From Macrophomina tecta (Eukaryota > Ascomycota > Dothideomycetes > Botryosphaeriales > Botryosphaeriaceae): a stretch of 64,000 bases of DNA. Where the stretch lies: NCBI GenBank assembly GCA_024180945.1, contig JAKSGN010000002.1:3596001-3660000 (forward strand), read 5' to 3'. Position 1 is the stretch's first letter; each line of letters begins with the position of its first letter. This document shows, one piece after another, positions 42,312 through 55,443 of the stretch. A program made the translations under genes and the position numbers. The notes beneath the pieces were generated by a model that was not told where the DNA came from, searched no databases, and was given only the letters and a program-made list of their open reading frames with translations.

Positions 42312-45300
42312 CTACCCAACCACCTCCCCGACAACCCATCCCTTCCCACCGCCCTCCCTCCTCTGTAGCACTCTCTTCGCCGGCAATGGCCAGCCCATCT
42401 GCCCCTTCTCTCCCACCAAGCTCGGCACGACATAGCACTCTCTCTGCTCCCTGCCCTTCTCGTCCCTGCCCTTCTCCACAATCTTACCCACCGGCTTGCC
42501 CCACTGAAGCAACGGCGTCCCCTTCGCCAATGCGGTCAATTGCGCGCCATTAACAGCGCAGAGAGGGTGCATGCGGACCTTCGGGACCTTTTCCGCGCCA
42601 ATGGAGGCCGGAGCAGCACGCTGGAGGCGAGAGTAGACGATATACTGCGGGAGCGATTTCGCAGCCTGGTGTGCGAGGACGGAGGAAGGGTGGATGAATA
42701 CGAAGCGGTTCTCGGGGGCGTCGGCGTCATGGCGCTCGTGGATGGGGAAGAGGGGGATATATGGGACGTCAGTGGCGCGCTTGGGCTTGCGCGTGGGGAG
42801 CTCTGTGACATCCGGACAGAGGTCAGCGCGTTGGGCGATCTGATCGACGAAGCCGGCGGCGACGATATAGTTGAGTTTGGCGACCTGGTCCTTTGAGGGC
42901 GGAGGGAGCGCATACTCATATTTCACGATGCCGCAGTGGGGGTTTTCCTTGCGGACGATGTTTGTGAGTTGTTGGCGGAGTTGGGTGGCTTCTTGGAGAG
43001 CCTTGAGGCGCAGGAACATGTCTGAGGCGAAGTCTTCGGGGGTCTTCTTGCGTTCGGCGGCAAATGCGCAAAGGGCGGCGAGGAGCTTGGAGGCGTCGCT
43101 GGTGCGGTCGAGTTGGGATAGTGTGGCATGTGCGGTATTGTACGCTTTCCGGCGTCTTTCCTTCGCTTCTTCCTCGACATTGTCTGTATGAGTTCGTATG
43201 CGATTATCATCTTCTCGCTCTGGGGAAAGGTTGAGAAGGTTCTCCGGGACGAAGACGTCGGGTACAGCGAGAGCAGATACCAAAGCGATGACATATGCAG
43301 CCAATCCATGGTTCTGGCCAATGACAAGCATCCGTGAGAAACGCGGATTGAGAGGATAAACCGACAGTTGGCGACCTTGAGGCGTGATCTTCCCATCCTC
43401 ATCGATAGCCGCCAAGTACTGCAACAGTTTCTCTGCTTTCGCGAGCTGTTGTCTGTCCGGCGACGTAGGGAAAGGATAGTTGACGACCTTGTGGATACCC
43501 ATGCTCTTGAGCTGGAGGACCAAGCCCTCGATCGGTGTCCGCAGTATCTCAGGCTCCGCGTATTGCTCGAAGTCTCTCTCATAGACCGCAGACGAGTAGA
43601 GTCTGTAGCAATGACCAGGCCCAGTACGACCGGCACGACCAGCACGCTGCTCAGCGCTAGCTTTGCTGATCCATCCGACCTCAAAGCTCTGGACACCCGT
43701 CGTTTGTTCATACTTCCTCTCCTTTGATCTCCCACAATCAAAAACGTAACGGATACCGGGGATTGTCAAACTGGTTTCTGCGACGTTCGTGGCCAGAACA
43801 ATCAGGCGTGATCCATCTGGCGGTTGTTCAAACACCCTCATCTGTTGCTTTGTAGGCAATTGAGAGTAAAGAGGCAGGACGTGAACCTTTAATGTTGGCG
43901 TCTCCTCGCCCTCTTCGGCGATGTCGAACTCTTTGTCGTCTTCATCATCAAGGCCATGTATCTCCGACTCAGCATCAGATCCATCATCATAGTCCTCTAC
44001 ATTCTCATCATCGCCGATTTCTAGGTCTTCGGCCTCTAGTGGCGCATCGGCAGCAGAAATGCGGACGGGTGGTTGTTTGACATCAGCGCCTTGTGTCGAG
44101 GGAAAGGTTTGCTTTAACCGCTTCGCGAGGGTTGTAATTTCGCTTTGACCGGTTAAAAACACAAGCATACCTCCAGGCGGCAGCTTTCGGTGACCTCTCT
44201 TGACCTTTTGGAACATCTCCTCAAGATAGTCCATTCTTGTACGCCTGGCAAAGTGGACCGTGACGGGATATTGCCTTCCTTCGGCCTTGAGAAGTGGTGG
44301 CGCTCCGTATCTGAACAGCCGAGCATTTTCAGTGAAGTCGGAAATCCGGAGAGTGGCTGACATGATGACGAGCTTGAGTGGCTTCACCTTTGGGTCTTCC
44401 TTCATAAGGTTACGACGAAGGTCCACGATACGGCTCATCATTCCAATGAGAATGTCGGTGTTGACGCTACGTTCGTGTGCTTCATCAATGACGATAGCGG
44501 AGTATTGCGGTAACGAGATGTCCTGAGCAATCTCTCGAAGGAGAATACCATCAGTCATAAACTTGATCGCTGTTTCTTCGCCAGTGGTACCGTCAAAACG
44601 AATCTAAGCGAAAATCATTAGCACCGTGAAAACTCGGATTCGAGCCCGTCTGGCAGGCATTTTCCCGCAGAATTCTGTGGATTACTCACTTGATAGCCAA
44701 CCCGCTTGCCAGCGTTGCCCAACTCTTCACCGACACGATTTGCCATGGACACAGCTGCGACTCGACGGGGTTGGGTGACACCAATCATACCTGGCGTAGG
44801 TCCCTTAGGGTCCCCGTAGCCGGCCTCGAACAAGAACTGCGGCACCTGTGTCGTCTTACCGCTACCAGTGGCTCCCCAGACAACCACCACATCATTGTTG
44901 TGTATTGCTTCCATGATCTTCTGTTCCTCTGCAACCACAGGCAATTTCAAACGTGCCTCTTGAACATCCTCGGGCCGCTCCACAGCTACACTGTATGCTT
45001 TTCTCCATGCATCTGTTGCCGTCTTTGTCGCGAGTTCTGGCGGTAGAGGGTCCTCTTCCGGAGCCCTGGGCTGGAAATTCGCTGGTTTCGCCGGTAGTAC
45101 GGGTAAAGCTTCGATGTTCGTTGAGGGTGTGTAGCCGACGGTTTTGTTCCTCTCCGCGGTAGCCCACGCCTTGAATGCTGATGATCTCTCTTTTCGTGCC
45201 TTTCTTGCTGCGCCCTGTGATTCTCCCGAGGACCCGTCGTCGGAATCCTCCTCATCTGAGCTCACATCCTCATCCCCTTCCTCGCCTTCATCATCTGAAC

Positions 45301-46260
45301 CATTGCCCTCGCCTTCTGAGTCGCCTTCTGAGTCCTCATCCTCGTCTCCCACAGCGCTCCATCCGCTTGCACTGCTACCGTCATCATCTGAGTCCTCCCC
45401 TTCACCCTCTGAACTGAAACCTTCCCATTCCGGCTCTGCTTGGGGTGCCATAAACTTCAGAGTGGGCTTCGCTGCCCTCTTTCTCTTCTTGATCACCGGC
45501 TTTCCTTCCTCGTCCAGCTCGAGAGGCCTTTTTAGTCCGCTTCCAAATGACACAGCAGGCTGTGAGGGTTTATCTTCCCTCGATTCCTCCGCTTGTGGCG
45601 CGAAAACTTTGGCAGCAGCCTTGTCCTTCGTTTTGTTGTCTCCCTCTTCAACTTCATCTTCGGAGTCAGTATGGTATCCCAGGTCTTTTTTCTCCGGTCT
45701 CGAGACGTCTTTGAGGATATGCTCGTTCTTCTCCACTTCGATGCCGGCCTGCTTTTCCTGTATCGCGCGTTCGAGGATCTCTCGTCTTGATTTACTGGTA
45801 TGGCTTAGTTGTTTCGAGCTTTGGAGTAGGCTGGTATCGGTCTTGAGCTGGGCGAGCTTCTTCATAATATCGAGGTTTTCTTCCTTCTTGAGCTTATTAT
45901 CCTATTGCGCGAAGACAGATTAGCTTGAATCATATATCTGAGGCGCCAGCTCCCAAGAATGATCTTGGAAAACCCGCGCGCAGTGCATCCAATGTGCCTC
46001 CACTTCCAGGAACGTACAATGTACTTGTCCAGCCTCTTCTGCTTCTTCTTGCTAATCTTGCTCTGCGGCTGCTGCGAGCGCAACTCCTCCCTCAACTTTG
46101 CCCGCTTCTCCTCCTTCTCCGCCTTGGCTGGCGGCAAAATAACATCCGCATTCGCATCGCCGCCAGCCTGGATGCCGATTTTGGCGGCGGCTTTCTGGCG
46201 CTCTTCCTCTTCGCGCACGCGGTGCTTGTGCTTCCGCTGACGGGGGACGAATTTGCCCAT
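42312..46260 (-). CDS. ECM16: DEAH-box RNA helicase Ecm16/Dhr1 (DHX37-like)
   Basis: Exons 46260-46018, 45901-44690 and 44603-42312 on the complement, introns 116 and 86 nt, give 1,248 residues. The N-terminus MGKFVPRQRKHKHRV is typical of Dhr1. A long acidic and basic linker (about 150-330, repeated SDEE/GDSEGE) precedes the helicase core: GATGSGKTTQVPQFL near 423 (Walker A), TQPRRVAAVSMA, VIDEAHERSVNTD near 523 (DEAH), MSATLRISDF and RAGRAGRTGPGHCYRLY (motif VI). The helicase-associated and OB-type domains follow, with the signature YVYSRLQ-like QYIVYSRLQRAAPAS near the end. In yeast the enzyme releases U3 snoRNA from pre-18S rRNA in the small-subunit processome in the nucleolus. It starts 385 bp from the proteasome chaperone gene. 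Confidence 0.95.
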
Positions 46261-46645
46261 GGTTGAGAACCTCGCGGTCGGAATTGGCGGGGTTGGAGGC
46301 GAAAGAGTGTCGCTGGCAAAATCGATAATTTCCAGTCGCGGGTCGAGCTCTGGGGAAAAAATGTCTGGGTCGCAATGCGCAGGGTTCACTGGGACTTTGG
46401 CCGCTCGTTCGCATCATTCTACGCGGAGTAAGCGGCAATGTCTTTTGCCTCGACACTTCCCTGCCCGCATCACTGGCCCGCGCGTGTCTCACCGCCTTCG
46501 GAAGTTGGTCGAGCAAACGCCGACGAGAAAGTAGCCGGAGCTCCAGCAGCAAGCTCCCTGCTGGTAGCACAAACTCGAAATCACTTGACTCTGAACGTTT
46601 ACCAGCTCGAGTGCGGGAACGAGCGATTGCCAGCGCCAACCGACC
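46261..46645. promoter_or_regulatory. Bidirectional promoter, ECM16 / proteasome assembly chaperone 3
   Basis: The 385-bp space between two divergent ATGs must hold both promoters. No TATA box is obvious. Coupling a ribosome-assembly factor to a proteasome-assembly factor would fit growth control, but this is inference. Confidence 0.5.
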
Positions 46646-47241
46646 ATGCCCGACTTCCCCATCAACCCCGAGGCCTTCCCTGCGAGCACGCGCAACGCAG
46701 CCGGCGACGTGGACGGCATACACACAGACGTCATGGTGTTGCGGTTTGCGGACAAGATCATGGTCACAATATCACAAGGCGGGCGATTGGCGCACTGGGT
46801 ATGCCTACGATTCATCATCTCCTTCATTCACTTCAGCGTTCCAGCGCAAAATCCGAACACCATCTCTCCGCTCGCTCATTGCTGCCTCGCGCCGAGTGCT
46901 GACAAGTCATGCTGCGATAGGTCCACGTCCCACTCGACCACCCATCAGCTGACCCGACTTCTACTGCCGCGCCACCGACCTCCTTCGAGGATGACGACGA
47001 GGACAGAGCACACCTGGACCTTCTCCCTATGGCGCACCTGACGGCGACGACGGTGCTAGGTGGTACGGTGCCGGAACGCGATACGGCGGGGCAGTTGGTG
47101 GCAACGCAAGTGGCGAGTGCGATAGCCACAAAGGATGCGGAGGAGAGGCGGTTAGTGGTGGTGGGGATGGGGTTTGAAAAGAAGGAAATGAGTAGGGAGG
47201 CGTTCGTGGACGTGGTGGGGTTGGTGATGGGGTGTTTGTAG
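46646..47241 (+). CDS. Proteasome assembly chaperone 3 (PAC3-like)
   Basis: Exons 46646-46798 and 46921-47241, with a 122-nt intron (GTATGC...GATAG), give 157 residues. The first exon carries DVMVLRFADKIMVTISQGGR followed by LAHW, and the second starts VHVPLDHPSA; this is the N-terminal beta-hairpin pattern of PAC3/Psmg3. The second half has TTVLGGTVPERDTAGQLVAT, QVASAIATKDAEERRLVVVG and a final helix. In other organisms PAC3 pairs with PAC4 to help assemble the alpha ring of the 20S core. The protein is soluble with an acidic loop (FEDDDEDRAHLD). The family is weakly conserved, so the call rests on pattern and length. Confidence 0.7.
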
Positions 47242-47664
47242 GATGTGGGGAAACATCTACTCTTTTATGCGGGCGCGATGCCTTGAATTAGAAGGTGGTG
47301 GCGGGAGATGAGCGGAGCAGTGGCTATAGTGGGTAAAATATTGGCTTGCCAGGTTTGCGGGACATGCCTTGGCTTTATTGGGATCTTGCTGATGGTCACA
47401 GGCATGGAAATGTACGAAGGAGTAAAAAAGGTCGAGGGAAAATGCTCGGCAGCAGAGACTGCGCAGAGGCACGTCTATTCGTAGAATCATGATACCCGAT
47501 GCCATCCGATACCCTATCTCAATGACCCATGAGTTTTCTGCCCGTCAGAAACATAAACGCCGAGTCCGAGTCCGAGTCCCTTTAGAGGAAATAAACCGTC
47601 CTTTGATCTAGAGTAGTCTTCCCTTCCTAACGCCGACTAATGCATGATTGTAGAGATGACGGAC
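47242..47664. other. Convergent intergenic region
   Basis: Between the 3' ends of the chaperone gene and Fes1. A short degenerate repeat of GAGTCC is at 47561-47580. No gene. Confidence 0.5.
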
Positions 47665-48358
47665 TCAAGCCTTCGGAGTATTCTCTTCGCGCAATTTGTC
47701 AATGATAGAGTCAATGTCCTCCATCGAAGAAGCGTCCAGCTTCTTGCCTCCGTGATACGAATCCGGTAGATGCTGTATAGCAGCGTCCAGGCCGGGCTGG
47801 AAGTTTCTTGTCACGGAAGATAGAGCGTTGATAGCCTTTTTGCGGGCGCCTTGGTTGGAATCGCCGACAGCCATTTTCACGATTGCAGGAATGGCGTTGT
47901 GTTCGAGGAGCTGTCGTCATCTGTCAGCTGCTGCCCCTAGACGGTGTACACGAGAGGGAAAGACCCACCTTCTCCTGCGCCTTGACGTTGTTCTGCACGG
48001 CCGTGCCAACGCACCACGCGGCCATCCTCCTGAGCTCGGCCTCTTCGTTCTCAAGCTGCTTCAGCAGCGGCGGCCACAGACCCAGCGACTCGATGTTGTT
48101 GGCGTTGTCGATCTGCTCGACCAGCTGCTCGAAGTTATCGAAAGCGATAAGCTTGTTCTCCAGATCCGTCTCTTCCGAGGTGATGGCGCGCATGGCCTCG
48201 CGCATGAGTTCGGCATCCGACGGACCGCCCATCAGCGCGGCGAGCATCTCGGGCGTCAGGTTGGACTTGGGCTGGTTGGCGAGGGCGGGGTCGTTGCGCG
48301 AGGCCTCCGAGTTCTCGACGCCCCATCGCAGGAGATTGTTCAGGCGGGGATCGTTCAT
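47665..48358 (-). CDS. FES1: Hsp70 nucleotide-exchange factor Fes1
   Basis: Exons 48358-47969 and 47910-47665 on the complement, with a 58-nt intron (GTGGGT...GACAG), give 211 residues. The protein starts [20 protein letters not shown], the Fes1 N-terminal signature, then [20 protein letters not shown]. Armadillo-like helices follow: [30 protein letters not shown] and [20 protein letters not shown]. The second exon continues [17 protein letters not shown] and [20 protein letters not shown]. Fes1 releases ADP from cytosolic Hsp70 (Ssa) and directs misfolded proteins to degradation. The length is typical. The short C-terminal tail ([10 protein letters not shown]) may be subject to alternative splicing, as reported in yeast, but I see no second form here. 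Confidence 0.93.
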
Positions 48359-49485
48359 GGTGGCGGTAATCTATCGAGATTGCGAGCGGAGAGGCGTGAT
48401 TGTGCGCGGCGTAGTAGATGTCGTGGGAAGTTTCACGGTGGACAGGCGAGCAGCGAAGCAGCAGCTATATCGCGACGGAGTCACAAAAAATTGTTGCCGA
48501 TGACGAAGGCGCGGGAAGAAGCGATGGCCTTCGGCCGCCTTCGACCACCGTAGCCGTTCCTGGCGCGCCGCGCGCGCACGCCGGAACGCCCTATAAAAAC
48601 TGCGGCAGCGGTGCCACGGGCAGCGTCGGCGAACAGGAACATGGCAAAGCTTGTCACCGCCCATCTCGCTGGCCGGCGGCGGGCGGACAGCAGCGCAGCG
48701 CCGTGGGAGGCAGCGGAGCCCGCCCCTGGAGGAGGTCCCGCCGCGGATGGTCCGCTCCCTGCCGACAGCTGCTGCTGCCACCTCTGCCGCTGCTGGAGCT
48801 GCCCCTCATTGCACGTGACGCGAGATATTGCGATGGGCCGGCGCGCGTCAATCAGGAGCTTGGGGGAGTCGTGCGCACGCCGGAAAGGGGCTGCGAGCTA
48901 TTCTTGGCGGCTTCTGGAATTGCGGGCTGGGGCTCAGTGGGTAATGCGCGTGTGCCTGGGCGGTGGGCGGTGGGCAGCGGGAGCTGCGGGCAGGCGGTCT
49001 GTGGTGGGCGGTACAGCAGAGAGGGCTGCCTGGGCTGGCCGAGCAGTGCCTGCGCCAGCTGCCAAGCGCGCGATGTCAGCGGTGACGGGCACGACGCGTG
49101 GACGCAGCGTCGCAGGAATTGTGCTGCCTGAAGCGCGGTGGGCATAAAGAGCGACTCGGGAGGCGCAGGACCGCGGCACTTCATCAATCAGAGCGTGGTG
49201 GTGATTGCAGCTGCAGCGCGCAGGCCAGTCCGCCGTCCCCTAAAGTGGAATGCACGTTGGGTATCCGCTTATTTAGCACGGCCTCGCCTCCCGCACAGAA
49301 CCTGTGCCCAGTTGTCCTGCCCGTAAGACCGCTCTTCCCTTCAACTCCACGTCAACGACATCCATCCCCCGACCTCCATCCAGCAGTCCGCCATCTGCTG
49401 CACCCCGCCCACGCCGCGCCTCTTCGCATTTAATTCCAATCAGCAACCCTCAACTTTCTCCTCTACATCCTCTTAATCAGTCACA
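48359..49485. promoter_or_regulatory. Divergent promoter region, FES1 / actin
   Basis: A 1.1-kb GC-rich region with G-rich repeated units (GGGCGGTGGGCGGTGGGCAG) around 48958-48977, followed by a CT-rich leader (49330-49480) just before the actin ATG. Such pyrimidine tracts are common near start sites of strongly expressed filamentous-fungal genes. No ORF here is supported. Confidence 0.55.
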
Positions 49486-51117
<1,632 letters not shown>

Positions 51118-52653
51118 GGTGTGTTTTGCAGTTGCTACCTTGGTGATTGGGGGATACTGACGGCCACTGGTAGCGAACACTTGTGCGCAACGGAATTCTT
51201 GACGACGGCATGCCTCCGGACGATAATCTCGCTCGGCCTTGGCTACGCCTTCTCCCTCGTGCTTGCTCTACATCTCTTACCAAAATGGCGGTCAAGAAAG
51301 TTGGGTGGTTTGTTTTACACTGGTGGAGGTGGCAAAGGACGAGCGTGCGTTGATCATCTTGCGTGCGTGTGGTAGGCTAGCAGGGACAAGGCTGCGAAAA
51401 GGTGGTGATTATGGCGGATGACGACCCTTTTTAGCAGAGTTTTTAGCCTAGAAATGCTTGCTGTTTACCACCGCAATACTACGTGCTCACGATCCAGTAT
51501 GCCATGGCCTGTGACTCCAAGCACGTACATGGTTGCAACGGCCGCGCGTGGACAGCAACCATATCTGAACGATGTCGTAATCCGAGATACGAGGGAGGCA
51601 GAATAAAAAAAGAAGAAAAAATACGGGGATGACGCACGCCTGCCTCCGCAAGCTCCCGGGGACCTGCCTGACGCGGGTAAGTGTCCTGCCGCCGCACTTG
51701 AGACAAAAAAAGATGTGCCTGCGCAAGTCAACCTTCTTACCCTTGCCTCCGATCACCGCAGCCTAATGTCACCTCATCACTCTGCCACTAACTCCTTCAC
51801 ATCCGCGTGTCTGATCAGCTGACCACGGCGAGCAGATGGATTTTTGAATCTGTTGACGGAGCATGTGCGAGCGTTGTTTGATGAGGGTTTGAACTTTGCG
51901 GGGCGTCTGGTGGATGCTGGGGGGGATTGGAGGAGACGTGATGATGGTGGTGGTGGTGGTGGTGGTGGGGTGTAGGAGGGTCCGATTCGGGTGGGCTGGT
52001 CATTCGAGCGGTTGATGGCCGAGGTCAGCGGTTCTCGTTCTGTATTTTGGTCTGTTATTGGGTGTGGTCGGTCCAGCATTTATATATGTAGGCAGTGTCG
52101 TTGCCTTGGCTTTTTTTCCCTTGGACGCAGGACGTGGGTGGTCGAAGCGATCGTCCGGACGATTGCTTCTGCTCCCTATGGTTTGGGAGCTGCTCTGCGG
52201 AACGTGAGGTTGAGGAAGGGCACGCGGTTTCTGATGTGGGGAGTGCGGTTTTCCTAGTCTATCCACGTTTATCTGGTCTTCTTTCTGGGGAATGTGCTTG
52301 GTGTTGTACTGCAAATGTGCCAGAGGCACCTCATGGCTTTGCTTCATCCGTTTGAACTGACTTCAAGACCCCAACGCAAGGCCGTGTCAGAGCTAAATAA
52401 AAGAGTAAGGTTCAAATGGTGTGGTATTGGAATTCTCTTGCAACTCCGTCCTTACCAAACATCCAAACATTCATTTCCCCTTTTTGAGTCTGATATGGCG
52501 CCCCTTCTGCTTTTTTGCCCTTCGTTAATTGCGTTCTGACCATTGTATGACGCCTCGAATTGCATGGCACGTGATAGAGAATGTGCTGAAAGTCTGTGCC
52601 GATATGGCACTGCCCCCGATATGGAATCGAATAAGAAGGCCACAGGAGGCCTT
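51118..52653. other. Intergenic region between actin and the Hsp70-like pseudogene
   Basis: It holds the actin 3' UTR and then DNA without a supported gene. A (GGT)n run lies at 51945-51967. ORFs across it are repeat-derived or unsupported. Confidence 0.5.
51945..51967 (+). repeat. (GGT)n trinucleotide repeat
   Basis: About seven to eight GGT units, read as CCA/CAC repeats on the other strand (a poly-His ORF artefact). Confidence 0.85.
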
Positions 52654-54630
52654 TCAGTCCCTGTGGAATATGATGGTGGCGTTTCCGACGTCCCTGCCAT
52701 TCAGCAAGTTCTTAACGGTCAGAGTAGCTTCTTCCGAGGCCATGTTGATGGCAATCTGCGTCTCAAGCATCTTGATCAACTCCCCCTCCTTCTTCGATGG
52801 AAGGTATTTGATCTCCTTCTTCGGGATTTTGCTGTGGACAACACCAATCTCCTCGACCGTAGGCTTGTCACTGTACTCCGGCGGACGCTCCGAGTTGCAA
52901 CAGAAGAGACGAATCTTCTGCTGTAGGTCTTGTTTCCGACCCTCAAATTCCAGGCATATGTCGTGTTCTATATTGAAGTTGTTCGCAATAGTTTGGCCCT
53001 GGGAAATTTTTAGTCTAAAAAAAAAAAAAAAAAAAAAAAGAAGGGTGCGTGACGGTCTCTGGTCTTCCTTTCCGGACCACCCATTTCATCCTCTCGCTAC
53101 AGTACATCTTTCCTGTCCAAGCTTCTCTGTATCTCTTGTCGATCGGGTCAATCCCATGTCTGAATGGCATTCCAATCTCATAACCATAATGACGTCTGGA
53201 ATTCCTCGATGAAGGCATGAGCCCCTCAAGGCCTCGAACTGCAGCACCACGCGCCACAGGCGACTGGCCCTGTCTCGGGCATGATAGCTTCATGTCCGGG
53301 TAATGCTCAGTGCACCATTTCCGAAGCCGGTAGTTTAAAGTATGGCGAATTGCTGAAGCCGCCGACGAGGATGATACGGTTGATTTCGTGTTTGTCAACG
53401 GAGGTCAAATCAATCTGGGACTGAACCAAGTTGATTATCTGATTGATGACTGGGTCGATAAATGATTTCATCTCCTCACTTTTCCCTTCATTAGCGGGAT
53501 TTCAGAAGCGTCCTCGGGGTTGGTTACCTGCTGATATTCAAGATGGATTGCTCATTGCCATACAGCATAGTGTTTGCACAATGCATATTGAGGCTTTCAA
53601 TCTCGATTTCCCTCTTGATACCAGTTGTGTCTTGCGGATAACTGCCAAAAGCTCTTTTCGCGTCCCGAATGACCTCTTGAACAGCGATCCAGGCCCACGC
53701 TGCCCCGGGGCGAGGTTCCTGTAGTCATCCCGGAACTTTTCAAGCATCCACTCGTTGAAGTGGCGGTCCATCGCAGTGGAACCACACTTGCCACCAATTC
53801 CCACGCAGAGCTCCTTTGAACTCAGCTTGGGATAGCACTGTTCAATGGTATATGTAGTGATATCCACAGTGCCACCACCACAATCGCACACCAGGATACC
53901 CTCACCCGGAACCACGGGGTCCAATGAGTTGGGGACAACGTGGGGCTTCAGCGCCGCTAGAGCAGCGGCCTCTGGCTCAGTGATCAGCTTGACTTCATCT
54001 CCAGGCCGGGAAGCGAAGCCAGCTTCGATGGCAGCGGCCCGGGTAGCGTCCTTTGCAGCATCGCTCCAGATGGCCGGCACGGTCAGCCAACACTCCTAAG
54101 GCGTGGCGTCGAAGATGTCCTTGCGGAAGTGCTTGCAAAGTTGAGCAACCAGGTACTCGAAGACCTTCTTCAGGTAGTCATGCACAACATCCTGGGCGGA
54201 CATGTGCGCAGGGAGCCGCATTATGCCTGACCTGAATACGTCTTCTAGCTTCGAATCGTCGAAATCAGTGAGCCGGATATTCTTGTCGAGCAGAAGTTTC
54301 GTCCAGGTGTAGCAGCCCATAGAAGACTTGACGTTGAAGCCCCACTGGTCGTCATCTAAACCTGGATTCTCCGCTGCGTAGGCGATCTTGCTAGGAACTT
54401 TGAAGACGGATTCAGCGTTTCCAGGCCATTCTTTGACTACCTCGATCTTTTCAATGTCACGGGTGTTCGTCGTAACAAAGCTGATGCCTATAGATGCGTC
54501 AGAACAGGAGTTTTTGCAGCGAGCGAGAGAGCCGATCTTCTCTTGACCTGGGTTAAATTGGGGTTGGCTTACCGGTGTACGTTGTGCCGTAGTCTACGGC
54601 GACAATGAGCTTGTAGCGCTCGGTGTTCAT
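52654..54630 (-). pseudogene. Hsp70-like (HSPA12-type) ATPase, inactivated
   Basis: Read on the complement from ATG 54630, exon 1 (54630-54573) encodes MNTERYKLIVAVDYGTTYTG, the phosphate-1 motif, and after an 85-nt intron SFVTTNTRDIEKIEVVKEWP follows. The frame meets TAG at 54099 directly before ECWLTVPAIWSDAAKDATRA, then continues with LITEPEAAALAALKP and GILVCDCGGGTVDITTYTI. A frameshift near 53680 moves to VIRDAKRAFGSYPQDTTGIK, and another near 53330 separates INRIILVGGFSNSPYF from RKWCTEHYPDMKLSCP. The last part (IANNFNIEHDICLEFEGRKQ to the stop at 52654) follows a 23-nt T tract (53017-53039) that may end an intron. So all parts of a fungal Hsp70-like protein are present in order, but at least one stop and two frameshifts break it. 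Confidence 0.85.
53017..53039 (+). repeat. A-homopolymer, about 23 bp
   Basis: On the coding sense of the Hsp70-like pseudogene this is a T tract directly before TTAG, the position of a polypyrimidine tract at an intron acceptor. Confidence 0.85.
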
Positions 54631-55078
54631 GTTAAGGTCAATTGAGGAGCTGCTGGAAAGCTGCGCAGGACGTTTGTCGGTGAGGATGGATGTAAGGATG
54701 AAAGATTGTGGACGAGTGGTGTTGAGTTTAAGAGAGTGGAGGTATGAGAATTGGTATAATAAAGGACATACTTTTTAGCTGTAGGCTAACATGTGATAGG
54801 TAAAGTGTCCTGGTACCTCCATCGCTCCTTCCTTTTGTATGTGCGACATATGAGGAAATATATCCTGGGCCTGCCTTCTTTATGATAGCTCAAGCGCTGC
54901 CAGCTTAAAACACTCTACCAACCTCCAAATCCATAACATCCATCACCAGAATTTTCCTCTTACCCTCTCCTGTGACTTCTCCTCACCATTAAATCACAAG
55001 CATAGTCAATTTACCGTCCGCTACTCGAATAAGGCCTCTGAAAAGAATCTGCCAAAGAGTTGCCTATCCTTGCCGACC
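54631..55078. other. Divergent region between two pseudogenes
   Basis: AT-rich DNA with TATAATAAA-like sequence near 54755 upstream of the Hsp70-like pseudogene and CT-rich leader-like DNA before 55079. No gene. Confidence 0.5.
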
Positions 55079-55278
55079 ATGCCATATCAGCGAAGCCCCC
55101 TCTCAGCTTACAGAAGCCGCACGAATTCGCGCAGGATCCCCGGATTTTACAACGAATGGCAGGGAATAGCCACCATCTTACAGCAACAAGTCACGTCCTA
55201 CCGCCAACAGCTCGGCATCGAGAGCTGGGAGCGAGACATTGCGCGTAGTGAAGTGCAGCAACAACAAAGCCACGTCAA

Positions 55279-55299
55279 CAGTGTGAAAAATGGACGGAT
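55279..55299 (+). repeat. Left terminal inverted repeat of the hAT element
   Basis: 21 bp, identical to the complement of 58076-58096, starting CAGTGTG. ACGGAT hexamers follow inward to about 55350. Confidence 0.95.
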
Positions 55300-55443
55300 G
55301 GATCGGCCGATCCAGATCCAAAACGCCACTTGGACGGATTTGGACGGATTGCTGGATCTAATCCATTTTGATCCATGGGGGCGCTTGAGCTTAAGCCACT
55401 GAAAATCTAATTAAAATTGTGAGTGTCTATCTGAAGTTTGACT